Of a DNA stretch of 6,802 nt, positions 1 to 6,089 are shown one piece after another (position 1 is the stretch's first letter; the number at the start of each line of letters is the position of its first letter). The notes beneath the pieces were generated by a model that saw only the letters and a list, made by a program, of their open reading frames with translations, searched no databases and was not told the origin of the DNA. Source of the DNA: Methanobacteriota archaeon (lineage in GTDB: Archaea > Methanobacteriota > Methanobacteria > Methanobacteriales > Methanobacteriaceae); the NCBI GenBank assembly GCA_023409695.1, contig JAEYQZ010000232.1, positions 1 through 6,802 on the forward strand, in the 5' to 3' direction. A program made the translations under genes and the position numbers.

Positions 1-144
1 ATCATCTATTCCAGAAGCTACAGCTTCTTCAACTACGTATTGTATTGTTGGTTTATTAAACACTGGAAGCATTTCTTTTGGTTGTGCCTTTGTGGCAGGT
101 AAAAACCTTGTACCAAGTCCAGCAGCCGGTATCACCGCTTTCAT
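1..144 (-). CDS. galU: UTP--glucose-1-phosphate uridylyltransferase, N-terminal 48 residues (cut by window edge)
   Basis: This gene would make UDP-glucose and pyrophosphate from UTP and glucose-1-phosphate in the cytoplasm, supplying activated glucose for surface glycans. Only the N-terminus is present, and the frame is open to the window edge. Residues 1-7 (MKAVIPA) form the first Rossmann strand. Residues 9-27 (GLGTRFLPATKAQPKEMLP) are the nucleotide-binding and catalytic signature of GalU-type sugar-phosphate nucleotidyltransferases, with the activating Lys/Glu segment KEMLPV intact. NKPTIQYVVEEAVASGI then matches the usual GalU continuation. The KAQPKEMLP form favours GalU over the RmlA thymidylyltransferases, which have TKxxxKQLLPV. 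The ATG at 144-142 is preceded by AGGTGA (156-151) with six bases between. An AT-rich TATAATTA (194-187, minus) could be its promoter, so it may be transcribed apart from the glycosyltransferase 104 bases upstream. The exact sugar specificity cannot be judged from this fragment. Confidence 0.93.
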   Translation of the reverse strand, partial: MKAVIPAAGLGTRFLPATKAQPKEMLPVFNKPTIQYVVEEAVASGIDD

Positions 145-248
145 AACTGTTCACCTATTAATTTCATGTCAAAAGTTTAAATTCTCTAATTATACATACT
201 ATACTTACATTCAAATGACTTATAAACTTTTTTGGTTTTTTTATGGAT

Positions 249-1856
249 TTAATTTTCCACCTGTACTTTGTCATTTATAGAATATATCTTTAAAAGATTT
301 ATTTTACCTTTTGTAACTTCAGTATATTCCTTAAGAACAGATTTATTATCTCCCCATATTATATAAAAGTCAATATTATACTTTTTCAACTGTTCCTGTA
401 ATTGGGAATTACCAGTATTATTCGTTTGCCCCAAATAGTTAGTTCCCAGATAATATGACAAATAAGCCATAGATATTTGCTTATTATCCTGATTAACTGC
501 TATATTTCCATGAACACTGTATTGATCTTCAATAAGATTTGCTATGTTATATATTTCCTTATCCGCATTAATATTTTCACTCAAAAATGAGACAGGCATC
601 CATATAAATGAAAGTGCAAAAACCAGCAAAACTATGCTTTTCCTACTGCCAGTAAAAAAGCTATGTTTAAACAATTCATTAAGCAAATATCCCCCCATTA
701 AAAGTAATAATATATATGAGATCCATAAATATCTCTCTTCAACTAAAATAGGGAGATAACCTGCAGAAAATATAATTACAGTTAAAATAGGATATATTCT
801 ATTATCTTTTAATATTTTCCTAAATGGTTTTAAAAAAAACATTAAATATACAAACAGTATTATAAGTGCAAAATATGAGAATGATTTGTATATATTAATT
901 GTATCAATAGTATTGACGTATATAAGCTTCAACTGGTATTTAAAATTGCTCCATGATCCAAATGAGCTCCAAGATTTGACATCTGCACCTGGAGTCAGAG
1001 ATCCATCCCGTGTAATCCCCCCAAGATAGTGTGTTACTCCCCATCCGTTAGATTCAGGGCCTACAAGATTATGGTTAAATTCTCCAGAAATACTATAAGT
1101 TACTTCACCCTCTTTTTGACTTATTAAACCAATCCAGATCCCACTAATAACAAAAAATACTGCAAATCCAATAAATAAATTTTTCAGCACTTTTTTTCTT
1201 TGAACATTCTTAAAGTAATGAATGATATTAAACAAAGCAAAATGTACAATAAAAAATGGAAAAGCATAACTCTTTGTTAAATAAGCCAATGCTCCAAGTA
1301 AACCACAAAGTAGCCCATTAGATAATTTATCAGAGTATTTCGAATCGAATATGATGTTAAAATAGTATACAAGTATACAAACTAACAATAAATCAGGTGT
1401 TATCACACTGTATGCAAAATATAGAACTACAGGAACTGCTGAAAAAAGAATTACAGTTCTAACAGTCTCATTCATTTCAAACTTATGGGACAATTTTCCA
1501 ATACCAAGTAGAGTGAAGAAACCTATGATTAAAGCCAGTACTTTCGTTGAAAACAGTACATATACTGGATTTAAACCATAAACAAGAAATGGAACCAAAA
1601 GCCAGGATATAAGGGGACTCCAGTAAGCACTGATGGCATTACTATAATCTCCCATTAAATATGTTTTAGCAATTTTTATATAAACTAGACCATCAGGGTT
1701 AATCTGATACTGATAATACCTAATTAGTATAATTCCCAGTATTAAAAAAGTCATTAAAGCCATAATCAGGCTTATATTACTTTTTAAAGTGACATTATTG
1801 CTTATATGTTTAGTCCAGTTCATAGTAATCGTATTAATAATGTCTCCTGACGCCAT
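249..1856 (-). CDS. Multi-pass membrane glycosyltransferase-like protein (GT-C / family 39-like), paralogue 1
   Basis: This is a 535-residue integral membrane protein with about 11-12 hydrophobic helices. The first is near residues 29-46, a dense set lies at about 81-245, and four more lie at about 328-425. They are followed by a roughly 110-residue soluble C-terminal domain. The architecture matches GT-C enzymes of the PMT/ArnT/family-39 kind, which take sugar from a polyprenyl-phosphate donor on the outer face of the membrane. After helix 1 comes an acidic loop, INPDGLVY (Asp55) ... GDYSNA (Asp70), where these enzymes keep their catalytic Asp. A large outer loop spans about 246-328. I assign the fold class from layout and loop motif only; the donor and acceptor are unknown. 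It is a clear paralogue of the gene at 2959-4587: residues 51-216 align without gaps, with 82 of 166 identical by hand count. No ribosome site sits at a proper distance from the ATG at 1856. AGGA is 17 bases away, and an inner GGAG is 20 bases from an alternative ATG at 1823, so the start is uncertain and the mRNA may be leaderless. Confidence 0.75.
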   Translation of the reverse strand: MASGDIINTITMNWTKHISNNVTLKSNISLIMALMTFLILGIILIRYYQYQINPDGLVYIKIAKTYLMGDYSNAISAYWSPLISWLLVPFLVYGLNPVYVLFSTKVLALIIGFFTLLGIGKLSHKFEMNETVRTVILFSAVPVVLYFAYSVITPDLLLVCILVYYFNIIFDSKYSDKLSNGLLCGLLGALAYLTKSYAFPFFIVHFALFNIIHYFKNVQRKKVLKNLFIGFAVFFVISGIWIGLISQKEGEVTYSISGEFNHNLVGPESNGWGVTHYLGGITRDGSLTPGADVKSWSSFGSWSNFKYQLKLIYVNTIDTINIYKSFSYFALIILFVYLMFFLKPFRKILKDNRIYPILTVIIFSAGYLPILVEERYLWISYILLLLMGGYLLNELFKHSFFTGSRKSIVLLVFALSFIWMPVSFLSENINADKEIYNIANLIEDQYSVHGNIAVNQDNKQISMAYLSYYLGTNYLGQTNNTGNSQLQEQLKKYNIDFYIIWGDNKSVLKEYTEVTKGKINLLKIYSINDKVQVEN

Positions 1857-1951
1857 TTAAGTTATATTAACAATCCTTTATTAATTTATGTTTTATCTAA
1901 AATACTATTCTATAATCTAACTTAAAATTTTATATTTTTACTTGATGCACC

Positions 1952-2182
1952 TCAGTAAAGAAACTCAAGTGCAAAACAAATTAATGCTAAAATCGGAAGT
2001 GGAAGTGTAATTATGTAATATTTTCTATTTGCACTAATTTTAGAAAAATATGTGATTAAAATCAGAGTTAAGCCTAATAAGAACCATCCTGATGCATTAA
2101 AATAGTATTTTGTATAAAACGCATATGCAGCCATAATAAAAACTACAACTGCCAGCAAATAATTTGTATTTTTACTTGTCAT
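1952..2182 (-). CDS. Small membrane protein, three predicted helices, function unknown
   Basis: This is a 76-residue protein made almost entirely of hydrophobic helices at about residues 8-22, 31-46 and 55-75. A short polar N-terminus (MTSKNTN) and one basic loop (SANRKYY, about 50-56) lie between them. I do not recognise the family. The ATG at 2182 is preceded by AGGT (2194-2191) with eight bases between, which is acceptable for this genome. It lies on the same strand between the DUF167 gene (210 bases upstream) and the membrane glycosyltransferase (95 bases downstream). Co-transcription with the latter is possible but not shown. The two conserved-looking features, a Gly-Trp-Phe turn at 32-34 and a Pro pair at 61-63 (PLP), do not point to a function. 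Confidence 0.7.
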   Translation of the reverse strand: MTSKNTNYLLAVVVFIMAAYAFYTKYYFNASGWFLLGLTLILITYFSKISANRKYYIITLPLPILALICFALEFLY

Positions 2183-2392
2183 ATTTTGTAACCTGTTTTT
2201 AAATTAATTATCCATATTTTATATTTTTAATTGAATATTACGCACAATATCCTGTTTTAACCAAATGATATAATCGAGAATTCATGTATAAATAAATTAG
2301 ATAATTTTTTTTATATGGGATTAAATATTAAATATATAAAAATAACTCAACTTTTAGATATATAATACTTGTTCTAATCTAATTTCCAAATA

Positions 2393-2704
2393 TCAACTAT
2401 TATCATATTTTAAATTAAATTTATCCTTTAAAATACGTAAAAATTTGGATTTAGGGAGATTATAAACTCTGAGAGTCTTATGATGGCTTTTAAACCCTGA
2501 AATAATCTCAACTTGAGACCCAGTAAGACGCGAAAATTCATTTACTATTTCTTTATTAGCTTTACCTTTTTGTGGAACTGATTTTATTCTAATTTCTATT
2601 TTTTCTCTCCACTCATTGTAACCAATTATTTCAAACTTCTTTGATTTAGGAGAAACTTCTATATCTACCATTATTCCATCATCAGTTTCAGTTACAGCTT
2701 TCAT
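2393..2704 (-). CDS. DUF167 (YggU-like) family protein
   Basis: This is a 103-residue soluble protein of the DUF167/YggU family, a small alpha/beta fold found in bacteria, archaea and eukaryotes whose biochemical role is not established. The family signature is plain. VDIEVSPKSKK (13-23) corresponds to the first strand and basic loop, and VPQKGKAN (43-50) is the hallmark GKAN loop leading into a helix (KEIVNEFSRLTG). VEIISGFKSHHKTLRV (65-80) matches the closing strand-G-x-S-x-x-K-strand motif. The length is close to the usual 90-110 residues, so the protein is complete. The ATG at 2704 follows AGGT (2714-2711) with a six-base gap. It has its own upstream region, shared divergently with the second glycosyltransferase. 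No convincing terminator follows; the 210 bases down to the next gene are AT-rich without a clear stem. Confidence 0.9.
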   Translation of the reverse strand: MKAVTETDDGIMVDIEVSPKSKKFEIIGYNEWREKIEIRIKSVPQKGKANKEIVNEFSRLTGSQVEIISGFKSHHKTLRVYNLPKSKFLRILKDKFNLKYDNS

Positions 2705-2958
2705 ATGATTACCTATCTAAATATGCCTCTTTTATTTTTCAAATAGCTTTTTAAAAATGTAATATTTAACTTTCTATAGATAAAATGATGCCTTAATCTT
2801 AAATTTATACAAAATATTTTGTCAATGTATATTAACACCCATATAATCTATTATTTCTTGATCAACCCCAAATATAACTGCATAAATCAAATTTATCAAA
2901 ACATCACAGCTAATTAATTATGATTATCTATAACTCAATTGATTTTATGAATTAAAAA
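2705..2958. promoter_or_regulatory. Divergent intergenic region with a 14-base perfect palindrome (candidate operator)
   Basis: This 254-base region lies between the DUF167 gene (minus) and the second glycosyltransferase (plus), so it must hold promoters in both directions. At 2809-2822 there is a perfect palindrome, ACAAAATATTTTGT, nested in a wider TATAC ... GTATA pair (2806-2810 and 2827-2831). TAATTAATTA at 2911-2920 is also palindromic but could be chance in such AT-rich DNA. A dimeric regulator could bind at 2809-2822; this is inference from symmetry alone. Confidence 0.35.
2926..2934 (+). promoter_or_regulatory. Possible TATA box for the second glycosyltransferase
   Basis: The stretch ATCTATAAC lies about 26-30 bases upstream of the ATG at 2959. 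That is the usual distance from an archaeal TATA box to the transcription start, so transcription could begin at or next to the start codon. This would explain the lack of a ribosome binding site. In DNA this rich in A and T the match is weak evidence. Confidence 0.3.
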
Positions 2959-4587
2959 ATGTTCTACTATACTGTTATTAACTATCAGCATACTAGTAAT
3001 AATATGCTAAAAATTAACACACTTGCTAAAAGCAAGCTATTTTTTGCATTATTTTTAGTGATATACTCCATATTAGGGGTTTATCTCATCGGATATTACC
3101 AGTATGATACAATAAGTAGAGATTTAATTGTCATTATTTCTGTTGCAAAGTTATATGCATCAGGAGATATTTCAAATGCAGTTAACGGCTACTGGGGGCC
3201 GTTTTTTCCATGGTTACTTGTCCCATTTATTTTAGGAAGTCCAACACCACAATCTGTAATGTATGCTACTAAAATAATATCCTTAATTACCGGCATTTTT
3301 ACAATTACAGGAACAATATTTTTATCCTACAGGTTCGAAATGAATGAAAAAATTAGAATAATCATTATTTTTCCAGTTATTTTTGTTATACTTTACTTTG
3401 CATTACGTTATAACCCAGTAGACTTGTTACTTGCATGTTTTTTAATATATTACCTGTATTTTATTTTCAATCCATCATATTCTCAGAATCTATATAACGG
3501 CGCATTATGCGGAATTTTTGCAGCTATAGCTTATTTAACAAAGAGTTATGTTTTTCCATTTTTCATTGCACATTTTATAATAATGAACTTATTTTACTAT
3601 CTAAAAAGTACAGCAAATAGGAAAAAAGTAGTGAAAAATTTATTTTTAGGTTTAACAGTGTTTTTTATTATAAGTGGGGCATGGAGTACAGTTATCAGTG
3701 AAAAATATGACCATATAACATTTGGAACATCCGGAAAATATAATTTTGAAGAATCTGGCCCGCTCCAACATGGAAGTCCAATCTGGAATGGATTAATGAA
3801 ACCTCCTAATAATAAATCAGTAAGCGCATGGGAGGATCCATCCTATTTTAAAATGAAATCATGGAATCCTCTAGATTCATGGAAATCCTTTATTTATCTA
3901 CTTAACTTAATGGCAAACAATTTTTTAAAATTAATTGGATACTTTCAGCAGTTCACCTATTTTTCTATGATAATTCTTGTTATTTATCTGTCTTTTCTCT
4001 TTAAGCCTCTCCATAAATTAATTTCAACTAATGGAGAACAAATATACCCTTTTTTAACTATAATCCTGTTTTGTACAGGTTATCTTATTATTTTTGTAGA
4101 ATTCAGGTATTTTTTCATTGTATACATCTTAATAATATTAATGGGAGGTTATCTTCTAAATATATTATCTAAAACAAGATTTTTAAACAAATGGGGCACC
4201 TTTTTACTTTTATTATTGTTTATAATATCAATAATTGTAGTTCCTATAAGTTCACTGGCGAATAACCAGTACATAGGACAGGACTATTACACCATGAGTA
4301 ATTCCATCAGTAAATATAACGTACACGGCAATATAGCTTCTAACGATAAATACAGAGATTCATTAAACATAGCTTATTATTTAAATGCCCATTACTATGG
4401 GCGGGCGACCAACAGCACCACAAAAAAACCCATGACTGATGCTGAATTAGAAAAAAGTTTTAAAGAATATAACATTGATTACTATTTTTTCTGGGGAAAC
4501 TCAAATACCAATGGGGATTTATTAAAAAAATACAAAGAAATAACCAACGGTACCATAAAAGGTTTGAAAATATACAAAATAAGATGA
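2959..4587 (+). CDS. Multi-pass membrane glycosyltransferase-like protein (GT-C / family 39-like), paralogue 2
   Basis: This 542-residue membrane protein has the same plan as the minus-strand gene at 249-1856. Helix 1 is at about 27-46, and an acidic outer loop follows (DTISRDL, Asp50 and Asp55; then ASGDISNA, Asp70). A bundle of helices extends to about 246, and a large outer loop (about 247-330) contains Trp-rich text (SWNPLDSW). Four more helices reach about 432, and a soluble tail ends in NIDYYFFWG ... LKIYKI, shared with the paralogue. FEMNE (126-130) and AYLTKSY (191-197) sit at the same residue numbers in both proteins when each is read from its first Met. The residues flanking the conserved Asp55 differ (Pro-Asp-Gly in the other copy, Arg-Asp-Leu here), which hints at a changed substrate. 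No Shine-Dalgarno precedes the ATG at 2959 or the in-frame ATG at 3004, so the start is uncertain. The gene runs toward the tRNA-Leu with no obvious terminator between. Confidence 0.75.
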   Translation: MFYYTVINYQHTSNNMLKINTLAKSKLFFALFLVIYSILGVYLIGYYQYDTISRDLIVIISVAKLYASGDISNAVNGYWGPFFPWLLVPFILGSPTPQSVMYATKIISLITGIFTITGTIFLSYRFEMNEKIRIIIIFPVIFVILYFALRYNPVDLLLACFLIYYLYFIFNPSYSQNLYNGALCGIFAAIAYLTKSYVFPFFIAHFIIMNLFYYLKSTANRKKVVKNLFLGLTVFFIISGAWSTVISEKYDHITFGTSGKYNFEESGPLQHGSPIWNGLMKPPNNKSVSAWEDPSYFKMKSWNPLDSWKSFIYLLNLMANNFLKLIGYFQQFTYFSMIILVIYLSFLFKPLHKLISTNGEQIYPFLTIILFCTGYLIIFVEFRYFFIVYILIILMGGYLLNILSKTRFLNKWGTFLLLLLFIISIIVVPISSLANNQYIGQDYYTMSNSISKYNVHGNIASNDKYRDSLNIAYYLNAHYYGRATNSTTKKPMTDAELEKSFKEYNIDYYFFWGNSNTNGDLLKKYKEITNGTIKGLKIYKIR

Positions 4588-4610
4588 AACTAACCGTGCA
4601 AATGCAAACA

Positions 4611-4618
4611 TTTAAATA
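4611..4618 (+). promoter_or_regulatory. Archaeal TATA box (box A) for the tRNA-Leu gene
   Basis: TTTAAATA lies 24 bases after the glycosyltransferase stop and 50 bases before the first base of the tRNA. It matches the archaeal box A form, preceded by an A-rich segment (GCAAACA) where TFB would bind. A start about 26 bases downstream, near 4640, would give a 5' leader of roughly 30 bases, removed by RNase P. Confidence 0.5.
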
Positions 4619-4667
4619 GTGTAACATAAATAAGATGATATGTTCTCGTGTTTGTTTTACTTGAACA

Positions 4668-4752
<85 letters not shown>

Positions 4753-4760
4753 TTAAAAAT

Positions 4761-4879
4761 CCTCAAAAATCGAAGATTTTTGGGGAGTTAGAAAAATATT
4801 ACATATTTTTCTAAAAATTTTTGAATTTTTTATGTTTGCAAAATGAAATTTTGCAACCGCGAAAATTGAAAATTTTCGC
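4761..4879. repeat. Array of short hairpins with GNA-type triloops, downstream of tRNA-Leu
   Basis: At least four nearly perfect hairpins follow each other with spacers of 2, 21 and 2 bases. H1 is 4761-4771 with 4775-4785: 11 pairs including one G-T, loop GAA closed by C-G. H2 is 4788-4799 with 4803-4814: 12 perfect pairs, loop TAC, which is GTA on the minus strand. H4 is 4836-4844 with 4848-4856: 9 perfect pairs, loop GAA. H5 is 4859-4867 with 4871-4879: 9 perfect pairs, loop GAA. A weaker stem (4813-4819 with 4824-4830, loop TTTG) overlaps H2. The arms differ in sequence, so structure rather than sequence repeats. Open frames through this stretch have no ribosome site and simply read the palindromes. 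The function is unknown; it may be a repeat element, a structured RNA or a DNA-folding site. Confidence 0.7.
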
Positions 4880-4880
4880 A

Positions 4881-4958
4881 TGCCTCGAAAACAGAGCACT
4901 TGAAAACCGCAGGTTTTCGGTGCGTCAAACACATTGTATTTGACAGTTTTCAAAGGCA
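4881..4958. repeat. Predicted three-way-junction element holding the two-hairpin module (copy 1)
   Basis: An outer stem joins TGCCT (4881-4885) to AGGCA (4954-4958) and, past a small internal loop, GAAAAC (4887-4892) to GTTTTC (4946-4951). Inside it sit two hairpins. The first is 4896-4923: the core GAAAACC/GGTTTTC around loop GCA, then GCAC/GTGC past a bulged T and a T-G pair. The second is 4924-4944: GTCAAA/TTTGAC with an inner AC/GT. The same pair of hairpins, with different but matching arm bases and the same one-base linker, recurs at 6676-6727. I infer a dispersed repeat family under selection for folding. The pairings were found by eye; no energies were computed. Confidence 0.6.
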
Positions 4959-5101
4959 CTTCAATAAATCCAATTTTTCGAATTTTTGTTTAAAATCTAA
5001 GATTTTGGTAAATGCATTTAGAGTTTTCTAATTTTAAAATAACTTTTTTTCAATCAAGTCTATAATTAATCTATTTATGCAAATCACTATTTACTTTAAA
5101 T
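4959..5101. other. AT-rich non-coding stretch after the hairpin array
   Basis: No gene is visible here. It contains one more small stem (AAAATC 4992-4997 with GATTTT 5001-5006, loop TAA) and a 12-base perfect palindrome, TAAATGCATTTA (5009-5020). Otherwise it is runs of A and T. Both items may be decayed members of the same hairpin family. Confidence 0.4.
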
Positions 5102-5130
5102 AAAAAAGATTATGACCATTTAACATAATC
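5102..5130 (-). terminator. Hairpin plus T-tract terminator of the zinc-ribbon membrane protein gene
   Basis: On the minus strand GATTATG (5130-5124) pairs with CATAATC (5114-5108) across a nine-base loop. Six T follow at once (5107-5102), then A and more T. The stem begins at the last base of the TAG stop codon (5132-5130). T-tracts alone can end transcription in archaea, and the stem makes this a stronger case. Confidence 0.6.
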
Positions 5131-5432
5131 TAAATCAAATTATCAATAAAACTCCAAACAATAAGCATAATAACAAATAAAAGCAGTGTAACTATTATAT
5201 ACAACTTTCCACGTTGTTTAACAGAATTTACTGGACGAGTATATAAATATACTGCAGGTATAAGTGCAACTATAAAAACAAATGGCATTATAAATCCAAT
5301 GATTATTGCCGCTATTGTAATGATATTAACAATAAGATAGCTGCTTCCCTTATCTATTTTTTGTTCTCCGCACTTTAAACAATATTCTTCATTATCTGAA
5401 ATTTCAGTTCCGCATTTTTGACATGTTACCAT
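5130..5432 (-). CDS. Zinc-ribbon membrane protein, 100 residues
   Basis: This small protein has an N-terminal zinc ribbon and a hydrophobic remainder. Cys4, Cys7, Cys18 and Cys21 (CQKCG ... CLKCG) form a treble C-x2-C pair, the common archaeal zinc-ribbon shape with the CGxE-type turn (CGTEISDNEEYC). Hydrophobic segments at about 32-64 (long enough for two helices, broken by Pro50) and 77-97 should anchor it. A basic loop (RPVNSVKQRGK, about 66-76) lies between them. An upstream in-frame ATG at 5444 exists, but nothing like a ribosome site precedes it. The ATG at 5432 follows GGAGG (5442-5438) with five bases between, so I choose 5432. The function is unknown; proteins of this plan are frequent in methanogens. 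It likely has its own promoter, since a T-tract terminator and 189 bases separate it from the next gene upstream. Confidence 0.82.
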   Translation of the reverse strand: MVTCQKCGTEISDNEEYCLKCGEQKIDKGSSYLIVNIITIAAIIIGFIMPFVFIVALIPAVYLYTRPVNSVKQRGKLYIIVTLLLFVIMLIVWSFIDNLI

Positions 5433-5519
5433 AATATCCTCCATAAAGGTATTATTTAAAACGCAGATATATCCTTTGCTAAAAACACCAAATAGACCTT
5501 TATTTTAAGTAAAAATTTT

Positions 5520-5573
5520 GGATTATTATTTTTAATGTTTCGATTTTAAAAACAAAGTCAAATAATAATATCC
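5520..5573. repeat. Imperfect inverted repeat upstream of the zinc-ribbon membrane protein gene
   Basis: GGATTATTATTT (5520-5531) pairs with the segment 5560-5573 in 12 positions with a two-base bulge, around a 28-base centre. It sits about 90-140 bases upstream of the start at 5432, where promoter or operator elements of that gene would be expected. It could be an operator pair or chance in AT-rich DNA. Confidence 0.3.
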
Positions 5574-5606
5574 AGTTGAGGATGCTGAATTAAAATTTTC
5601 TTTTTT

Positions 5607-5614
5607 AAAAAAAA
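5607..5614 (-). terminator. T-tract terminator after the winged-helix/zinc-ribbon gene
   Basis: On the minus strand eight T in a row begin seven bases past the stop codon, then six A follow, then GAAAATTTT. A run of this length is enough for intrinsic termination by archaeal RNA polymerase. The T8/A6 pair can also fold back. This would end the DUF371-peptide-regulator transcript. Confidence 0.5.
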
Positions 5615-5621
5615 GATTTGC

Positions 5622-5933
5622 TCAGTAATATTCCTTTTTAAAGCATTTATGGCACCTGTAAACATGAATATATTGAATATCTCCTTCAGGAGTTTCTTTA
5701 AGCTTTGTATCTTCATGTTCCATAGGTTCAAAGCAATCTGTACATATCCTGTTATTTACACAGCCGGTTTCAAAAAAATGCTCCTCAGTTACTATATTGT
5801 CATTTTTAAGCTGCTGGAGTATTTCTAAGAGTGTTTCTTCATCAACTCCTAGAATATCCTCTATTTCACAGAGGTAATATTGATCACCATTATCCTCTAT
5901 AAACGACTTGACTTTTTCGTATGCATGATCCAA
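5622..5933 (-). CDS. Winged-helix-like and zinc-ribbon protein, TTG start, possible regulator
   Basis: This is a 103-residue soluble protein. The N-terminal part (about 1-55) is helical with the pattern of a small winged helix: a helix AYEKVKSFIEDNG, then YLCEIEDILGV (20-30), then DEETLLEILQQLKNDNIVTEE (31-51), which resembles recognition helix and wing. The C-terminal part carries Cys58, Cys64, Cys67, Cys94 and Cys97 (ICTDC ... YRCHKC), giving two C-x2-C knuckles of a zinc ribbon. I infer DNA or RNA binding; no target is visible. The start is TTG at 5933, six bases after AGGTGA (5945-5940); no in-frame ATG fits. The same AGGTGA contains the TGA stop of the small glycine-zipper gene, so the two are probably translationally coupled. 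I do not recognise a named family. Being archaeal and small, it could also be a subunit-like protein of the transcription machinery, but nothing specific supports that. Confidence 0.82.
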   Translation of the reverse strand: MDHAYEKVKSFIEDNGDQYYLCEIEDILGVDEETLLEILQQLKNDNIVTEEHFFETGCVNNRICTDCFEPMEHEDTKLKETPEGDIQYIHVYRCHKCFKKEYY

Positions 5934-5939
5934 ATTTGA

Positions 5940-6032
5940 TCACCTATTCCTAGCTTTAATTATGATTATTCCTAAAATTACTCCTATTAATGCACCTATT
6001 ACTCCACCTAACAATGCACCTACCACATTCAT
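5940..6032 (-). CDS. 30-residue glycine-zipper membrane peptide
   Basis: This small gene has a clear ribosome site, AGGTGA (6043-6038), five bases before the ATG at 6032, and a TGA stop at 5942-5940. The peptide starts MNVVGALLGGVIGALIG and ends IIIIKARNR. Glycines stand at 5, 9, 13, 17 and 21, a perfect run of GxxxG spacings, plus Gly10. Residues 3-25 form one hydrophobic helix, and Lys26, Arg28 and Arg30 make a basic tail that would stay inside the cell. Glycine zippers let helices pack tightly into oligomers, as in some channels, pore-forming peptides and membrane anchors. Which of these applies is unknown. It lies 57 bases after the DUF371 gene, and its stop codon is part of the ribosome site of the next gene. 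It has no recognisable family. Confidence 0.75.
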   Translation of the reverse strand: MNVVGALLGGVIGALIGVILGIIIIKARNR

Positions 6033-6089
6033 AAAAATCACCTTATCTTTTTAATTACATTTCCCCAATATATTTCTACTTTGTGATAA

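Noticed and set aside
16..29. GAAGCT/AGCTTC inverted repeat near the window start
   Set aside because: It falls inside the conserved galU coding sequence and is explained by the codons there.
92..280. 62-codon open frame on the plus strand
   Set aside because: It lies across the antisense of galU and the 3' end of the minus-strand glycosyltransferase. There is no family signal and no ribosome site.
544..759. 71-codon open frame on the plus strand
   Set aside because: It is fully antisense to the membrane glycosyltransferase at 249-1856 and has no supporting signal.
1941..1953. GAGGTG on the minus strand as a ribosome site for a further gene before the glycosyltransferase
   Set aside because: It overlaps the stop codon of the 76-residue gene, and no ATG, GTG or TTG at a proper distance opens more than a few codons.
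4761..4958. CRISPR array
   Set aside because: The hairpin arms differ from one another, spacing is irregular, and there are no equal-length direct repeats separated by unique spacers.
4753..4959. 68-codon open frame on the minus strand after the tRNA
   Set aside because: It merely reads through the palindromic hairpin array. It has no ribosome site and gives a biased Phe/Lys/Ile composition expected from palindromic AT-rich DNA.
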